From: an uncultured Tenacibaculum sp.
Lineage (GTDB): Bacteria > Bacteroidota > Bacteroidia > Flavobacteriales > Flavobacteriaceae
NCBI GenBank assembly: GCA_947501615.1
Contig: CANMWK010000011.1
Coordinates: 1-64,000 of the forward strand
DNA length: 64,000 nt
Reading direction: 5' to 3'
Notes under the pieces: generated by a model
What the model was told of the DNA's origin: nothing
Seen by the model: only the letters and a program-made list of their open reading frames with translations
Databases searched by the model: none
Translations under genes and position numbers: made by a program
Part shown: in pieces, positions 28,294 to 38,265 of the stretch
Position numbering within the stretch: the stretch's first letter is position 1
How the letters are laid out: every line of letters begins with the position of its first letter

Positions 28294-31200
28294 ATGAGAA
28301 AACTATTTACATTATTTAGTATGTTTTGTCTTTCCTTTATTTCATTAGCTCAAGATATAGAAGTAAACGGTAAAGTGTTAGATGAAGTTACAAAAGAACC
28401 AATTCCTGGAGTATTTGTCTTATTACGAGAATCTTCTGTTACAGCCGAAACAGAATTCGATGGAAGTTATTCCATAAAAGCAGCAATTGGTAAGGTTTTA
28501 GAATTTAATTACCCCGGATATGTTAAGAAAACGGTAGTAATAACTAGTTCTTTAATTGATGTTGAGTTAAAAATTGATACTGAAGAAAGCTTTTTAAATG
28601 AAGTTATTATTATTGGTTATGGTGAAAAACGTAAAGAATTAGTTTCTGGCGCGTACAGTACCATTAAACCTGAAGAAATTGAACGAAATAATCCGCAAAG
28701 GATAGAGCAAGCTTTACAAGGGAGAACAGCTGGAGTTCAAGTGAGTTCTAATTCAGGTTCTCCAGGATCTTCTTACAATATTAGAATTCGAGGTGTAACA
28801 ACTAATGGAGATAATTCGCCTTTAGTACTAGTAGATGGTGTTCAAATTGGCCCAGATTTAAGTATTATTGATCCTAATGATATTGAGAAAATAGATGTAA
28901 TTAAAGATGCCAGTACTGCTATTTATGGAGTACGAGGAGCAAACGGAGTGATTTTAATTACAACAAAATCAGGTAAAAATGCAACAGAAACAAAGTTTAC
29001 ATATAGTACTTCTGTTGCTTTGCAAGAAACTACAAAAAAGTTAAGTTTATTAAAAGGTGTAGAGTATGCAGCTTTTGTCAATGAAACAATAGCAGCAGAT
29101 GGAGGTATTCCTCCTTTTCAATTACAAAATGTAAATACCGAAACAGATTGGCAGAATGCATTGTTTGAAACTAGTCCAATGTTTACACACCATATAGGTG
29201 CAACAGGAGGAGGAGAGACATATAACTTTAATGTTAGTGGAAGTTTACTAGATCAAAAAGGGATTATAGCTCCTGAAAAATCAAACTACAGGCGATGGAC
29301 ACTAAGAAGTAATTTAGGTTTAGACTTAACGGATAAATTAAAACTCAATACTTTAATTTTATATACGAATAGTAATAGACGTGCGATTCCTGAAGGAAGT
29401 AGAGGTTCTGTATTGTATTATGCAAATAACGCATCGCCGTTAACTTCAATTTTCGATGGAACAGATGGTACAGGTCCTTCAAGAGGTTTTTCTTACATAG
29501 GTATAGAACAAGGAAATGAAATTGTAAATCCTTTTGCTGTAATAGATAATACGTTTAATGAAAATAAAGTAAACCGATTTACGGGAAAGATTGAATTAGT
29601 ATATGACTTTCTAAAAAACTTTGAGTTCACTTCTCGAAATAGTTTTAATTATTCTAACGTATACTCTAGAGCATATTTTCCACTACAATATTATGGAGAG
29701 AATAAAGTAGTAAATACAGTTCGGTTAGATCCAGTTTCTGGTCAGTTCAACTTAGACAGAAATGGAGATGGAGATCGAGATGTGTATAGTAGAGTAAATG
29801 AAAATGATCAGAACTTTTCTTCTTTCTTTTCAGAAAACTTTATCAATTATAACTTTACACTAGGAGAGTATCATAATTTTCAGACCACATTAGGTCTTTC
29901 AATTTCAACAGAACAAAGCAAAGGTATTTTCGGGTCAGGTTTTTTAACAGCAAATGACTCTTGGGAAAATGCATTTTTGTTTAATACGCAGTCTTTCATT
30001 ATCGATAACGATAATTTAGGGACAAATGATATTATAGAAACGATAAATTCAGATTCTTTTTCAATTGAAGATCGTTATACTTCTATCTTCGGAAGATTGC
30101 AGTACGATTTTAATGAAAAATATTTATTCTCTGCAATTTTACGTCGTGATGCATCAACTAGATTTGGACCTAACAACAGAGCAGCATACTTACCTTCTTT
30201 TTCTGCAGGTTGGGTAGTTCATAATGAAGATTTTTTAAGCGATACGGGTATTTCTAATTTAAAATTAAGAGGAAGTTGGGGTGTTGTAGGAAATGATAAA
30301 ATTGGTGCCTACAGGTGGTTAGGTTTTTTGCAAGGTGCAAATGGAGATGCAACTTATCCTTTTGGAGATGTGTTATCTTTTGGAAATGCAGTAGGAGTTT
30401 TAGCTAATGAAGATTTACAATGGGAAACAACAATTCAAACGAATATAGGTTTAGATTTAGGTTTTTACGATAATAACTTAAACATCACATTTGATTATTA
30501 TGAAAAAAGAACAGAAGATTTACTGGTAACACCTGAAATATCTGCGCTTTTAGGAGCTTCTGCGCCAGGTAGTGGATCTCCTGTAGTAAATGCAGGCATC
30601 GTAGAAAATAAAGGAATTGAGTTTGGTATTGATTATACACATTATTTTTCTGATGATGTTTCTTTAGCCTTAAACTATAATTTAACTACAATTAATAATA
30701 AGGTTATAGATGTAAATAATGCAGCAGGTTTTATTTCTGGAGGTTTATTTGGTTTAAATCAACAACCTTCTAGAATGCAAAACGGATTACCAATTGGTGC
30801 TTTTTATGGATTAAAAACAGATGGTGTTTTTCAAACACAGGCAGAGATCGATGCTTTAGCGACTGACAGAAATGGTGATGGAATTGTAGAAGAATATCAG
30901 CTTGGAGCAGCTCCTGGGGATTTGAAATATGTGGATGTTGATGGGAATGGAGTTATAGAATTTGGTAGTGAGAATGATCTCACTTTATTAGGTAGTCCTA
31001 TTCCAGACTTCACCATGGGAGGTGGATTTAATTTTAAGCTTTATAATTTCGATTTTGGTGCTTCTTTTTATGCTTCATTAGGGAACGAAATAGTAAGAAG
31101 TTATGAACGCTTTTTAACCTATAGTAACAAACTTTCACTGTATAATGGGCGATGGACAGGTCCAGGTACTTCAAATGAAATTCCTAGAGCTTCAACAAAC

Positions 31201-31476
31201 GCTGCTAACAATCAGTTATTTTCTTCTTTTTATGTTGAAGATGGCTCATTCTTAAGAATTCAAAATGTACAATTAGGGTACACTTTAAATTCCGAACAAA
31301 TTAAAGGAATAGATTTTTTAAGGCTTTATTTTTCAGTAAACAACCTATACACTTTTACAAAATATAGAGGTTACGATCCAGATATTTCTAATGCAAGTGC
31401 AATAGGAGCTGGAGTAGATTTAGGTCAATATCCACAGCCAAGGATGTTTATTACAGGAATTAAAGTATCATTTTAA
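28294..31476 (+). CDS. SusC/RagA-type TonB-dependent receptor
   Basis: A 1060-residue outer-membrane transporter. It has a signal peptide (to LAQ, about residue 19), a carboxypeptidase-like CNA-B domain (VNGKVLDEVTKEPIPGVFV, about 24-42), a TonB-box region, and a plug with the RagA signature IRGVTTNGDNSPLVLVDGV (about 164-182) and DIEKIDVIKDASTAIYGVRGANGVILITTK. A large beta-barrel follows, ending in a terminal aromatic (TGIKVSF). It imports oligosaccharides bound by the downstream SusD partner. It is the first gene of a four-gene locus ending in a GH16 enzyme, so beta-1,3-glucan oligosaccharides are the likely cargo. Confidence 0.95.
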   Translation: MRKLFTLFSMFCLSFISLAQDIEVNGKVLDEVTKEPIPGVFVLLRESSVTAETEFDGSYSIKAAIGKVLEFNYPGYVKKTVVITSSLIDVELKIDTEESFLNEVIIIGYGEKRKELVSGAYSTIKPEEIERNNPQRIEQALQGRTAGVQVSSNSGSPGSSYNIRIRGVTTNGDNSPLVLVDGVQIGPDLSIIDPNDIEKIDVIKDASTAIYGVRGANGVILITTKSGKNATETKFTYSTSVALQETTKKLSLLKGVEYAAFVNETIAADGGIPPFQLQNVNTETDWQNALFETSPMFTHHIGATGGGETYNFNVSGSLLDQKGIIAPEKSNYRRWTLRSNLGLDLTDKLKLNTLILYTNSNRRAIPEGSRGSVLYYANNASPLTSIFDGTDGTGPSRGFSYIGIEQGNEIVNPFAVIDNTFNENKVNRFTGKIELVYDFLKNFEFTSRNSFNYSNVYSRAYFPLQYYGENKVVNTVRLDPVSGQFNLDRNGDGDRDVYSRVNENDQNFSSFFSENFINYNFTLGEYHNFQTTLGLSISTEQSKGIFGSGFLTANDSWENAFLFNTQSFIIDNDNLGTNDIIETINSDSFSIEDRYTSIFGRLQYDFNEKYLFSAILRRDASTRFGPNNRAAYLPSFSAGWVVHNEDFLSDTGISNLKLRGSWGVVGNDKIGAYRWLGFLQGANGDATYPFGDVLSFGNAVGVLANEDLQWETTIQTNIGLDLGFYDNNLNITFDYYEKRTEDLLVTPEISALLGASAPGSGSPVVNAGIVENKGIEFGIDYTHYFSDDVSLALNYNLTTINNKVIDVNNAAGFISGGLFGLNQQPSRMQNGLPIGAFYGLKTDGVFQTQAEIDALATDRNGDGIVEEYQLGAAPGDLKYVDVDGNGVIEFGSENDLTLLGSPIPDFTMGGGFNFKLYNFDFGASFYASLGNEIVRSYERFLTYSNKLSLYNGRWTGPGTSNEIPRASTNAANNQLFSSFYVEDGSFLRIQNVQLGYTLNSEQIKGIDFLRLYFSVNNLYTFTKYRGYDPDISNASAIGAGVDLGQYPQPRMFITGIKVSF

Positions 31477-31487
31477 ATCAGTAGAAG

Positions 31488-32963
31488 ATGAAAAAAAGTA
31501 TAAAAATAATAACGATAATAATCTTCCTTACTACTTTAAGTTGTGATGATTATTTAGATGTTTTACCAGAAGGACAAGAAAATACAGAGAATTTTTTTAA
31601 TAGTGCAGAAGACTATGAAAAAGCATTAATCGGAGTTTATGATTTATTATCAACTACTTATTTAAATCAAATTTTGGGAGAGATTGCTTCTGATAATAGT
31701 TCATGTGGAGGTGAAAATCCTACTGATGTTTTAGATTGGCAACAGATAGATGATATGACTCATAATCCAGATAATGGAGCATTAAGAAATATATTTCAAT
31801 GGATGTATGCAGGAATTAGTAGAGCTAATTACATTATGGAGTTTATAGATAAAGAATCTTTCGATAGAAAAAATCAAGTCATAGCAGAAACTAAATTTTT
31901 GAGAGCTTATTACTATTTTGAATTGGTGAAATTCTTTGGAAGTGTTCCAATGTATTTGGATAAAAGGATTAGTATAGAAGAATCACAAAGTATTAGTAAG
32001 TCTAGTATAACTGAAATTTACGGGCAGTTAGAAAAGGATTTACAAGAAGTTGCCAATATTTTACCGTGGCAACAAACACAGCCTGGTAGAGCTACAAGAG
32101 GGGCAGCTTTAGCTCTGTTGGGTAAAGTGTTTTTATATCAACAAAAATATACACAGGCAACACAGGCTTTAGATCAGGTAATTAATTCTGGTCAGTATAG
32201 TTTAGTGTCCGACTTTTCTATGATTTTTTCGAATCAGAATGAAAATAATTCAGAATCTGTTTTTGAAGTGCAGTATTTCGGACAAGAAGGAGCAAGCTTC
32301 GATTGTTTTCAATGTGTCGAAGGAAATATAGCCGTTGGTTTTATGGGGCCTAGATTTAGAACCGGAAATTATGCTCCTTATGCAGATGGTTTTAGTTTTA
32401 ATATCCCGAGTTTAGATATAGTAAATGCTTATCAAACAGGAGATACAAGAAGAAATGCTACATTTTTTGATATTAATGATTTTGTTGCAACAAGACCAGA
32501 TGTGACATTTACTCAAGGACATGATCATAACGGATATTTTAATTTCAAATACATTCCGTTTGCCGAAGGAAATGCCTTAGATACTCGATTAACGCATAGT
32601 AATAATTACAGAGCTATTCGTTATGCAGATGTATTGTTAATGGCTGCAGAAGCTCATGTGCAATCTGGAAATTCAGGAGTAGCACAAGGATATTTAGATC
32701 AAATAAGAGATAGAGCTTTCGGAACTACAACAGATAGAATTACAGCAACTTTAGATAATATTTTATTAGAAAGACGATTGGAGTTAGCTGGAGAAGGACA
32801 TCGATTCTTTGACCAAGTTCGTACAGGTCAAACTTCATCAATACCTGGATTTATGGCTGGGAAAAATGAACTATTTCCTCTTCCTAGAATTGAAATAGAA
32901 TTAGCGGGAAACAATTGGTGTCAAAATAAAGGATATGCAACATCTACATGTTCAGAACAATAA
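31488..32963 (+). CDS. SusD/RagB-family glycan-binding lipoprotein
   Basis: A 491-residue surface lipoprotein with lipobox TLSC (Cys19) followed by DDYLDVLPEGQ, the typical SusD start. TPR-like helices include AETKFLRAYYYFELVKFFGSVPMYLDK (about 133-159), the strongest family signature. The C-terminal RagB half ends with RRLELAGEGHRFFDQVRTG (about 430-448) and FPLPRIEIE. It forms the lid of the SusC transporter and captures oligosaccharides at the cell surface. It is 11 nt after susC. Confidence 0.95.
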   Translation: MKKSIKIITIIIFLTTLSCDDYLDVLPEGQENTENFFNSAEDYEKALIGVYDLLSTTYLNQILGEIASDNSSCGGENPTDVLDWQQIDDMTHNPDNGALRNIFQWMYAGISRANYIMEFIDKESFDRKNQVIAETKFLRAYYYFELVKFFGSVPMYLDKRISIEESQSISKSSITEIYGQLEKDLQEVANILPWQQTQPGRATRGAALALLGKVFLYQQKYTQATQALDQVINSGQYSLVSDFSMIFSNQNENNSESVFEVQYFGQEGASFDCFQCVEGNIAVGFMGPRFRTGNYAPYADGFSFNIPSLDIVNAYQTGDTRRNATFFDINDFVATRPDVTFTQGHDHNGYFNFKYIPFAEGNALDTRLTHSNNYRAIRYADVLLMAAEAHVQSGNSGVAQGYLDQIRDRAFGTTTDRITATLDNILLERRLELAGEGHRFFDQVRTGQTSSIPGFMAGKNELFPLPRIEIELAGNNWCQNKGYATSTCSEQ

Positions 32964-32978
32964 AATAGGAATACGATT

Positions 32979-35030
32979 ATGAAGAAAATATATTATATCA
33001 TATTAGGATTATTAGTTTTAATAGGTTGTATGGAGGAAGATCGAGATCTTTCTTTTGTAGATAATTTGGTTGCACCTACCAATATTGCAGCAACATATTC
33101 GTTGTCTCAAGACAATTCAGGTTTGGTTACAATTACACCAACTGCAGATGGAGCGAATAGTTTTAAAGTTTATTTTGGAGATGGTACTACAGATTTTGCT
33201 GATGTTGCAATTGGTCAGAGTGTAGATCATACTTACGTAGAGGGAACTTATACTATAAAAATAGAAGCTTTTAATATCAGTGGGAAAAAAGCAGAAGTAA
33301 CTCAAGAATTAGTAGTTTCTTTTAAAGCACCTGAAAACTTAATGGTTACTACTGAAAATAGTACAAGTGTCTCAAAACAAGTTACTATTACTGCAACAGC
33401 AGATTATGCAACTATGTATGAGTTTTATTCAGGAGAATCAGGTGTTAGCCAACCTGTAGCTACAGCAAATATTGGAGAATCTTTGAACTATGTTTATCAA
33501 AATCCTGGAGATTATGATATTAAAGTTGTAGCAAAAGGAGCAGCAATTGCGACAACAGACTATACAGCCACGCTAACAGTTACAGAAATCTTAGCCCCAA
33601 CAATGGCAGCCCCAACGCCAATAAACAGAGATGCAGTTGATGTGATTTCATTATTTAGTGAAGCATATACAGATGTTAGTGTAGATACTTGGAATACAGT
33701 TTGGAGTGCAGCAAGTTTTGAAGATGTTATGGTTGCTGGGAATGCGACTAAGAAATATACAGGGTTAAATTTCAACGGAATAGAAACCGTAAGTTCACCA
33801 ATAGATGCTTCGGGTATGGAATTTATTCACTTAGATGTTTGGACACCGAACATCACTGCTTTTCGTTTAAAGTTAGTAGACTTTAAAGGAGATGGTTTTG
33901 GCGGAGCAGGTGATACCGAAGCGGAATTGTCATTTACCCCAGCTCAAGGAGAATGGGTTTCTTTAGATATTCCTTTGTCAGATTTTGCAGCAGCAGGAAT
34001 GAATTCATTTTCAGATATAAATCAATACATTATTTCAAGTGATCCAAGTGGAGCAGGTATTGTATTTATCGATAATGTATATTTCTGGAAAAACCCTACA
34101 GATACTACAAGTCAAGTTATAGAAGGTTTTGAAGGTACAGCGCCTGTATTCACAAGTTTTGGTGGAGCTGGCGTAGAAGTAGTAACCAATCCAGATATGA
34201 GTGGAGCCAATACCACAGCTAATGTTGCTAGATTAACAAAAGGTAACGGATCTGAAGTTTGGGCAGGAGGATTCTTTGAAATTACTTCCCCATTAGATTT
34301 AGCTGCTTTTTCAAAAATTAGCGTAAAAACGTGGTCTCCAAAACAAGGAGCAATAGTGAAATTAAAAATAGAGAATCAAGATGCAAATATTACTCATGAA
34401 GTTGATTTAAACACTACAATTGCTAATGCATGGGAAGAATTGATTTATGATTTTAGTGGAGCACCAACAGCAGATTATGTTCGTATAGTGATGTTCTTTG
34501 ATTTCGGTAACCCAGGAGATGGAAGTGAATATTATTATGATGATATTACTTTAGTAAATGATTCTGGAGTTTCATCATTATTATTTCAAGATTTTGAAGG
34601 CACAGTACCAACTTTTACTTCATTCGGAAACATTGCTGGAGTTGAAGTAATTGCCAATCCAGACATGAGTGGTGCAAATACTACGTCTAATGTAGCTAAG
34701 TTAACTAAAACCAGTGGGTCAGAAGTTTGGGCTGGTGCCTTTTTTGAGACCAACACAGCACTAGATTTAACTACATACTCAAAGATTAGTGTTAAAACGT
34801 GGTCACCAAAACAAGGAGCAGTTGTAAAATTAAAAATAGAAAATCAAGACGCAAGTATTACGCATGAAGTCGATTTAAACACTACTGTTGCCAATTCTTG
34901 GGAAGAGCTTGTTTACGATTTTAGTGGTGCCCCTACAGCTGATTATGTTCGAGTAGTTATCTTTTTTGATTTCGGAGTAAATGGAGATGATAGTGAGTAT
35001 TATTATGATGAATTAACATTAATGAATTAA
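32979..35030 (+). CDS. Surface lipoprotein with PKD-like and duplicated glycan-binding-like modules
   Basis: A 683-residue lipoprotein (lipobox VLIGC, Cys17). Two PKD/Ig-like domains occupy about 35-205 (for example DGANSFKVYFGDGTTDFADVAIGQSVDHTYVEGTY). A beta-sandwich follows at about 215-370. Two near-identical beta-sandwich modules come next, at about 380-530 and 534-683, sharing SKISVKTWSPKQGA, VKLKIENQDA, THEVDLNTT and DFSGAPTADYVR. Its place between SusD and the GH16 enzyme is that of SusE/F-like surface glycan-binding proteins of laminarin loci. The duplicated C-terminal modules probably bind beta-glucan; this is inferred from context and fold, and I see no catalytic residues. Confidence 0.75.
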   Translation: MKKIYYIILGLLVLIGCMEEDRDLSFVDNLVAPTNIAATYSLSQDNSGLVTITPTADGANSFKVYFGDGTTDFADVAIGQSVDHTYVEGTYTIKIEAFNISGKKAEVTQELVVSFKAPENLMVTTENSTSVSKQVTITATADYATMYEFYSGESGVSQPVATANIGESLNYVYQNPGDYDIKVVAKGAAIATTDYTATLTVTEILAPTMAAPTPINRDAVDVISLFSEAYTDVSVDTWNTVWSAASFEDVMVAGNATKKYTGLNFNGIETVSSPIDASGMEFIHLDVWTPNITAFRLKLVDFKGDGFGGAGDTEAELSFTPAQGEWVSLDIPLSDFAAAGMNSFSDINQYIISSDPSGAGIVFIDNVYFWKNPTDTTSQVIEGFEGTAPVFTSFGGAGVEVVTNPDMSGANTTANVARLTKGNGSEVWAGGFFEITSPLDLAAFSKISVKTWSPKQGAIVKLKIENQDANITHEVDLNTTIANAWEELIYDFSGAPTADYVRIVMFFDFGNPGDGSEYYYDDITLVNDSGVSSLLFQDFEGTVPTFTSFGNIAGVEVIANPDMSGANTTSNVAKLTKTSGSEVWAGAFFETNTALDLTTYSKISVKTWSPKQGAVVKLKIENQDASITHEVDLNTTVANSWEELVYDFSGAPTADYVRVVIFFDFGVNGDDSEYYYDELTLMN

Positions 35031-35043
35031 ACCAAGTACAGCA

Positions 35044-36690
35044 ATGAAAATACAGAAATATATATATCAGATGGTTATGGTAATCTTCTCCGTATTGTTA
35101 TTAAACAGTTGTGAAGAAAATAACTTTGAATTTGGAAATATTGAGACTCCAAATAATATAATAGTCAGTGCCGAAGTAATTGGTCAAGATGCTACAAATC
35201 CGAATGGAGATGGGAGTGGAGTAGTTAATTTTACTGTTACAGCAGATAATGCGTTATCGTATAATTTTGTTTTTGATGGTATAACATCAAGTGCGCCAAG
35301 CGGAAAATTTACGTATACATTTAGTGAGTTGGGTATAAATACATATACAGTTACTGCAATAGCAATTGGAACAGGAGGAGTTTCTTCAAGTAAAGCGATT
35401 CAGGTAGAGGTATTAGCTTTGTATGAAGCACCTGACGACTTAAAAAGTAAACTATATGGTTTCAGTCCAACTAATCCTGATGCTGTAACTTCAAAAACAT
35501 GGCGAATTAAAGCAGAAGTTGGTGGTCATTTTGGATTAGGACCTGTAGGAGGTTCAATATTTGGAGAATGGTATCAAGCATCTGCAAATGAAAAAGATGG
35601 TGTTGGAATGTATGATGATCGTTTGGTGTTTAATTCTGATGGAAGTTTTCAACATCAAACAAACGGAACTGTTTTTGGTAGAAATGGTTTGATAGATGAA
35701 TTATCTAGTTCTGGTGGTTCAGGTGGAACTATAGATAATGCTGATGTGTTAAATTACATGTTAGCAGATTATTCAGGGACATGGAGTTTAATAGCTCCAG
35801 GAGGAGTAGAAACACTTTCTTTGTCTGGAATAGGATTTATAGGCTATTACATAGGGAACCATAATTACGAAATATTCGATCGTCAAATTCCAAATGAATT
35901 AGTTTTAAGGATTACAGATGCGAATAATGAATTCGATTGGTGGTTTTTAATTACGACACAAGAGCCACAAGCAACTTCACCATTTGTTTTTAATACACTA
36001 GTTTGGGAAGATGACTTTGAAACCAATGGAGTTCCAGACCCAACCAAATGGACTTATGATATTGGTACAGGTGTCAATGGGTGGGGAAACAATGAATCAC
36101 AATATTATACGAATAGAGCGGATAATGCAGTTGTAGACAACGGAAATCTTGTCATAACAGCAAAGCGAGAAAGTTTTTCAGGAAGTGCTTTCACTTCAGC
36201 TAGGTTAAAAACAGAAGGCTTATACGATTTTAAATATGGTAGGGTAGAAGTTAGAGCTAAATTACCAGAAGGAGCAGGAACCTGGCCAGCAATTTGGATG
36301 TTAGGGTCTAATTTTTCTACAATAGGTTGGCCTTTTTCTGGAGAGATTGATATCATGGAGCAAACTGGAACTGATAAGAATACAGTTTTAGCAACTTGTC
36401 ATTGGCAAGATATGGCAAGTAATACAAAAGCAGATTTCAGTCAAACTACTTCAATTACTAACGCAACCTCAGAATTTCATTTATATACATTAGAATGGAC
36501 AGATACATCTATTAGTATGTATTTAGATAATGTGAAGTACTATGAATTGAGTAACTCATCAGTTTTACCATTTAATGAGAATTTCTTTTTGATTTTAAAT
36601 GTAGCTATGGGAGGAACTTTAGGTGGAGCGATAGATACTGGATTCGCAGAAGCAACAATGGAAATAGATTACGTAAGAGTTTATCAATAA
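35044..36690 (+). CDS. GH16 family endo-beta-1,3-glucanase (laminarinase) lipoprotein
   Basis: A 548-residue surface enzyme. Lipobox LLNSC (Cys23) is followed by a PKD-like domain (about 35-125), an intervening domain found in flavobacterial PUL proteins (about 135-315), and a C-terminal GH16 domain from LVWEDDFETNGVPDPTKWTYDIGTG. The GH16 catalytic motif ExDxxE is intact in SGEIDIMEQTG (about residues 432-442), preceded by GTWPAIWMLG. The motif form EIDIME with the extra Met and the WAF-type surroundings are typical of laminarinases rather than kappa-carrageenases or agarases. It cleaves beta-1,3-glucan at the surface to feed the SusCD pair upstream. It is the last gene of the locus. Confidence 0.92.
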   Translation: MKIQKYIYQMVMVIFSVLLLNSCEENNFEFGNIETPNNIIVSAEVIGQDATNPNGDGSGVVNFTVTADNALSYNFVFDGITSSAPSGKFTYTFSELGINTYTVTAIAIGTGGVSSSKAIQVEVLALYEAPDDLKSKLYGFSPTNPDAVTSKTWRIKAEVGGHFGLGPVGGSIFGEWYQASANEKDGVGMYDDRLVFNSDGSFQHQTNGTVFGRNGLIDELSSSGGSGGTIDNADVLNYMLADYSGTWSLIAPGGVETLSLSGIGFIGYYIGNHNYEIFDRQIPNELVLRITDANNEFDWWFLITTQEPQATSPFVFNTLVWEDDFETNGVPDPTKWTYDIGTGVNGWGNNESQYYTNRADNAVVDNGNLVITAKRESFSGSAFTSARLKTEGLYDFKYGRVEVRAKLPEGAGTWPAIWMLGSNFSTIGWPFSGEIDIMEQTGTDKNTVLATCHWQDMASNTKADFSQTTSITNATSEFHLYTLEWTDTSISMYLDNVKYYELSNSSVLPFNENFFLILNVAMGGTLGGAIDTGFAEATMEIDYVRVYQ

Positions 36691-36714
36691 AAAATATTTG
36701 GATTAGTGTAAAAG

Positions 36715-36749
36715 AAGGCTGGCACAATTGTAAAGTGTCGGTCTTTTTT
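36715..36749 (+). terminator. Terminator of the beta-glucan locus
   Basis: Stem AAGGCTGGCAC / GTGTCGGTCTT (11 pairs, three of them G-T), a 9-nt loop, and the T run 36744-36749. It starts 25 nt after the GH16 stop codon. Confidence 0.8.
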
Positions 36750-37023
36750 ATAGTAGTAAAGGACGTAATAATACTAGTTTGCTGTAGAGATAATATGTAT
36801 TTTAACTGTTGTTTAAAATAAAATTTTTAACATCCGTTTTTTACGATTTATGATAAAAAACTTCGTATAAATTAGTTGAATTATTTTTTCTTCATACAAG
36901 GCAAAAAAATAAAGCATAGCTTTAGTTACGGTTTCTTTTTTAAACAAAGTAGGAAGGAAAAACAAACGATTAATATGCGAAATTTTTAGTCGTTAATCGT
37001 ATTAGTCATAATAAAATCTAAAT
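36750..37023. other. AT-rich intergenic region, nothing coding seen
   Basis: No credible gene is visible. It contains one inverted repeat, ACGATTAA (36966-36973) with TTAATCGT (36993-37000), just ahead of the lipoprotein gene start, which may fold in its 5' leader. No consensus TAnnTTTG box was found. Confidence 0.35.
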
Positions 37024-37527
37024 ATGAGGTATATTATTCTTTTTTTCGTAGTTGTTTTTTTTAGTTGTGTAGATTCAGATAAAAAAACTAAAGTCATTAC
37101 TATTAATAATGAGTTTAAAAATGAAGAAGTTAAATGGTTTAAAGCAGATGGTAATTCTACTATTAAAGGAGTAGCTAAGTTTAAATCAATTCAAGGAGAT
37201 ATACGTTTTGGAAAAGAATTTAGAATAGAGTTAAATCCATTTTCGGCGTACACAAAAGAAAGACTGCATCACATTTATAAGAACAACGATTCAGGCTTTG
37301 TTTATATTGAAAACGGTGTACCTAAATTTAATCCTGACCCCAAAGGGTATCACGAGACTAGAAAAGTAATGTGTAATGAAGATGGTACCTTTGAATTTAA
37401 AAATTTGCCAGAAGGAGAATATTATATCATTGCATTTATGCTTTGGGATGAAACTGGAGGAGGTATTATGAAGCGTGTAAAATTATCAAGTAATGAAACA
37501 AAAAATGTAGAAATGATTAATTTTTAA
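37024..37527 (+). CDS. Small lipoprotein, carboxypeptidase-regulatory-like
   Basis: A 167-residue lipoprotein with lipobox FFSC (Cys15). After an N-terminal stretch (TIKGVAKFKSIQGDIRFGKEFRIELNPF, about 48-75), the C-terminal part CNEDGTFEFKNLPEGEYYIIAFMLWD resembles the last strands of a carboxypeptidase-regulatory/SpaA-like beta-sandwich (G-x-F-x-F-x-x-L-P-x-G-x-Y). No catalytic site is seen. It is a single gene with its own leader, unlikely to belong to the PUL because a terminator separates them. Confidence 0.6.
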   Translation: MRYIILFFVVVFFSCVDSDKKTKVITINNEFKNEEVKWFKADGNSTIKGVAKFKSIQGDIRFGKEFRIELNPFSAYTKERLHHIYKNNDSGFVYIENGVPKFNPDPKGYHETRKVMCNEDGTFEFKNLPEGEYYIIAFMLWDETGGGIMKRVKLSSNETKNVEMINF

Positions 37528-37615
37528 AAGTACTGTTAAAGTAGTTTTTGCTTTTTCATTTTTTACAAACGTATATTATATCCTATACTTTTTAGTAAAA
37601 GAATTTTTTTGTCGT

Positions 37616-37653
37616 AAAAAAAAATACGGTTTAGAAAATATCTAAACCGTATT
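37616..37653 (-). terminator. Terminator of tRNA-Met
   Basis: On the minus strand, stem AATACGGTTTAGA / TCTAAACCGTATT (13 pairs, 37623-37653, 5-nt loop) is followed by nine T residues (37616-37624 on the plus strand are A). It lies 32 bp downstream of the tRNA 3' end. Confidence 0.88.
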
Positions 37654-37685
37654 GTTGTTGACTTTTACGCTTCTTAAAGTCTTTG

Positions 37686-37759
37686 TAGCGAAGGCGGGAG
37701 TTGAACCCGCGACCTCAGGGTTATGAATCCTGCGCTCTAACCACCTGAGCTACCTCGCC
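37686..37759 (-). tRNA. tRNA-Met (anticodon CAT), elongator type
   Basis: A 74-nt cloverleaf on the minus strand: acceptor GGCGAGG/CTTCGCT with two G-T pairs, D arm GCTCAGGTGGTTAGAGC, anticodon loop TTCATAA giving CAT, and T arm GCGGG-TTCAACT-CCCGC. The first acceptor pair is formed and the anticodon stem lacks the three G-C pairs, so it is not initiator tRNA. It could instead be tRNA-Ile2, whose C34 is modified to lysidine; the sequence alone does not settle this. CCA is not encoded. Confidence 0.9.
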
Positions 37760-37770
37760 GTTTGCGGATG

Positions 37771-37800
37771 CAAATATAGCTCAATTTTTATTACATGCAA
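37771..37800 (-). promoter_or_regulatory. Promoter of tRNA-Met
   Basis: On the minus strand TTG (37798-37800), 19 nt, then TATATTTG (37771-37778), the same architecture as the tRNA-Gly promoter at 93-123. Confidence 0.85.
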
Positions 37801-37864
37801 GAAAACTAAATCATTTTTTTTAAAAAGAATATTTCTATATATTGTGTGCTAAACTTAAATGTAA

Positions 37865-38248
37865 ATGAGTAAAGTTAAATTTGAATTAGAGATTCCTGTA
37901 CATGCTTCACCAGCATTGTTATATCAATATTTTGCAACTCCTTCAGGTTTAGAGGAGTGGTTTGCCGATCGTGTAAATTCTAGAGGTAAAATTATTACCT
38001 TTCTTTGGGATGATAGTGAAGAAGAAGCTACTATCTTAACAAAGAAAGCAGATGAACGAATAAAATTTAAGTGGACAGAAAGTGAGGGAGACGATAGTTA
38101 CTTCGAATTTAAAGTTCAGGTAGATCCTTTAACTAAAGATGTATCCTTAATTATAACAGATTTTGCAGATGATGATGAAGCAGCAGAAGAAGCAAAAATG
38201 CTTTGGGAAAATCAAATAGACGAATTAAAACATTTAATAGGAGCCTAA
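37865..38248 (+). CDS. START-like (SRPBCC/AHSA1) domain protein
   Basis: A 127-residue cytosolic protein. The N-terminus VKFELEIPVHASPALLYQYFATPSGLEEWFADRV (about 4-37) is the first strand, helix-grip and W of the Bet v1-like fold, and the C-terminal long helix is AAEEAKMLWENQIDELKHLIG. Such small START-like proteins are common in Flavobacteriia and their ligand is unknown. It precedes a class IV aminotransferase but a terminator lies between them. Confidence 0.8.
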   Translation: MSKVKFELEIPVHASPALLYQYFATPSGLEEWFADRVNSRGKIITFLWDDSEEEATILTKKADERIKFKWTESEGDDSYFEFKVQVDPLTKDVSLIITDFADDDEAAEEAKMLWENQIDELKHLIGA

Positions 38249-38265
38249 TAATCTTAAGATATTAG

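Noticed and set aside
35044..36690. Type IX secretion sorting domain on the GH16 enzyme
   Set aside because: The protein ends directly after the catalytic domain and has a lipobox instead, so it is a surface lipoprotein.
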